A DNA stretch of 5,160 nucleotides from Bacteroidales bacterium (GTDB lineage Bacteria; Bacteroidota; Bacteroidia; Bacteroidales; UBA7960): positions 1-5,160 of the forward strand of contig SKYG01000387.1 in assembly GCA_007128045.1 (NCBI GenBank). Reading direction: 5' to 3'. Below the pieces are notes generated by a model. The model made no database searches and was not told the DNA's origin. It saw only the letters and a program-made list of their open reading frames with translations. How positions within the stretch are numbered: the first letter of the stretch is position 1; each line of letters starts with the position of its first letter. The position numbers were made by a program, and so were the translations under genes. Shown here piece after piece: positions 5,151 to 5,160 of this stretch.

Positions 5151-5160
5151 ATGCGTTTAA
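5151..5160 (+). CDS. Possible start of a further gene, cut off by the window end
   Basis: ATG CGT TTA is preceded by purine-rich AGGATAAGGACAGG (5137-5150), a plausible ribosome-binding region, and lies just after repeat copy 2 as the first lipoprotein gene does after copy 1. Only three codons (Met-Arg-Leu) are visible, so nothing can be said about the product; a signal peptide is possible but untested. Confidence 0.22.

Noticed and set aside
1..5160. CRISPR array, rRNA or transposase gene
   Set aside because: No regularly spaced repeats, rRNA-like sequence, transposase motifs or terminal inverted repeats were seen; the only long repeat is the direct pair near the ends.

Overview
The window looks like a chromosomal segment of a Bacteroidota bacterium. 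The pointers are lipoprotein signal peptides whose lipobox Cys is followed by acidic residues, an ECF sigma factor of the Bacteroidota type, and an anti-sigma protein that carries its own outer-membrane beta-barrel, an architecture reported only from this phylum. The species cannot be named from the sequence.

Left and centre (207-3736, + strand): four genes form one apparent envelope-signalling locus. In order they are an acidic lipoprotein (207-968), an ECF sigma factor (973-1515, only 4 bp later), a 428-aa protein with an N-terminal anti-sigma-like segment, one inner-membrane helix, a long low-complexity linker and a C-terminal beta-barrel (1528-2814, 12 bp later), and after a 154-bp gap a second acidic lipoprotein (2969-3736). 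A strong rho-independent terminator follows (3787-3819). The third gene matches the layout of the dual membrane-spanning anti-sigma (Dma) proteins described in Bacteroides thetaiotaomicron, which control an ECF21-group sigma factor and outer-membrane vesicle formation. The two lipoproteins are nearly equal in length (253 and 255 aa) and appear to be divergent paralogues. The second has a textbook EF-hand calcium loop and a 16-Asp C-terminal tail; the first has an acidic, degenerate version of the same loop at the equivalent place. My inference is a cell-surface sensing system in which paired lipoproteins, possibly responsive to calcium or other cations, act on the outer-membrane end of the anti-sigma protein to release the sigma factor.

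Right part (3820-5055): this stretch looks like accessory or decaying DNA. It holds the 3' remnant of a class I SAM-dependent methyltransferase (3879-4118), about 160 bp of non-coding sequence with small inverted repeats, and on the minus strand an AbiEii/AbiGii-type nucleotidyltransferase toxin-family gene (4282-4992) with no visible antitoxin gene.

Ends: an 87-bp sequence occurs twice in direct orientation, at 90-176 and 5056-5142 (6 mismatches). Each copy contains an AT-rich promoter-like stretch and a GCAGC/GCTGC hairpin, and each lies just upstream of a gene start or possible gene start. The pair brackets everything described above, so it is either a mobile leader or regulatory module or the boundary of a cassette.
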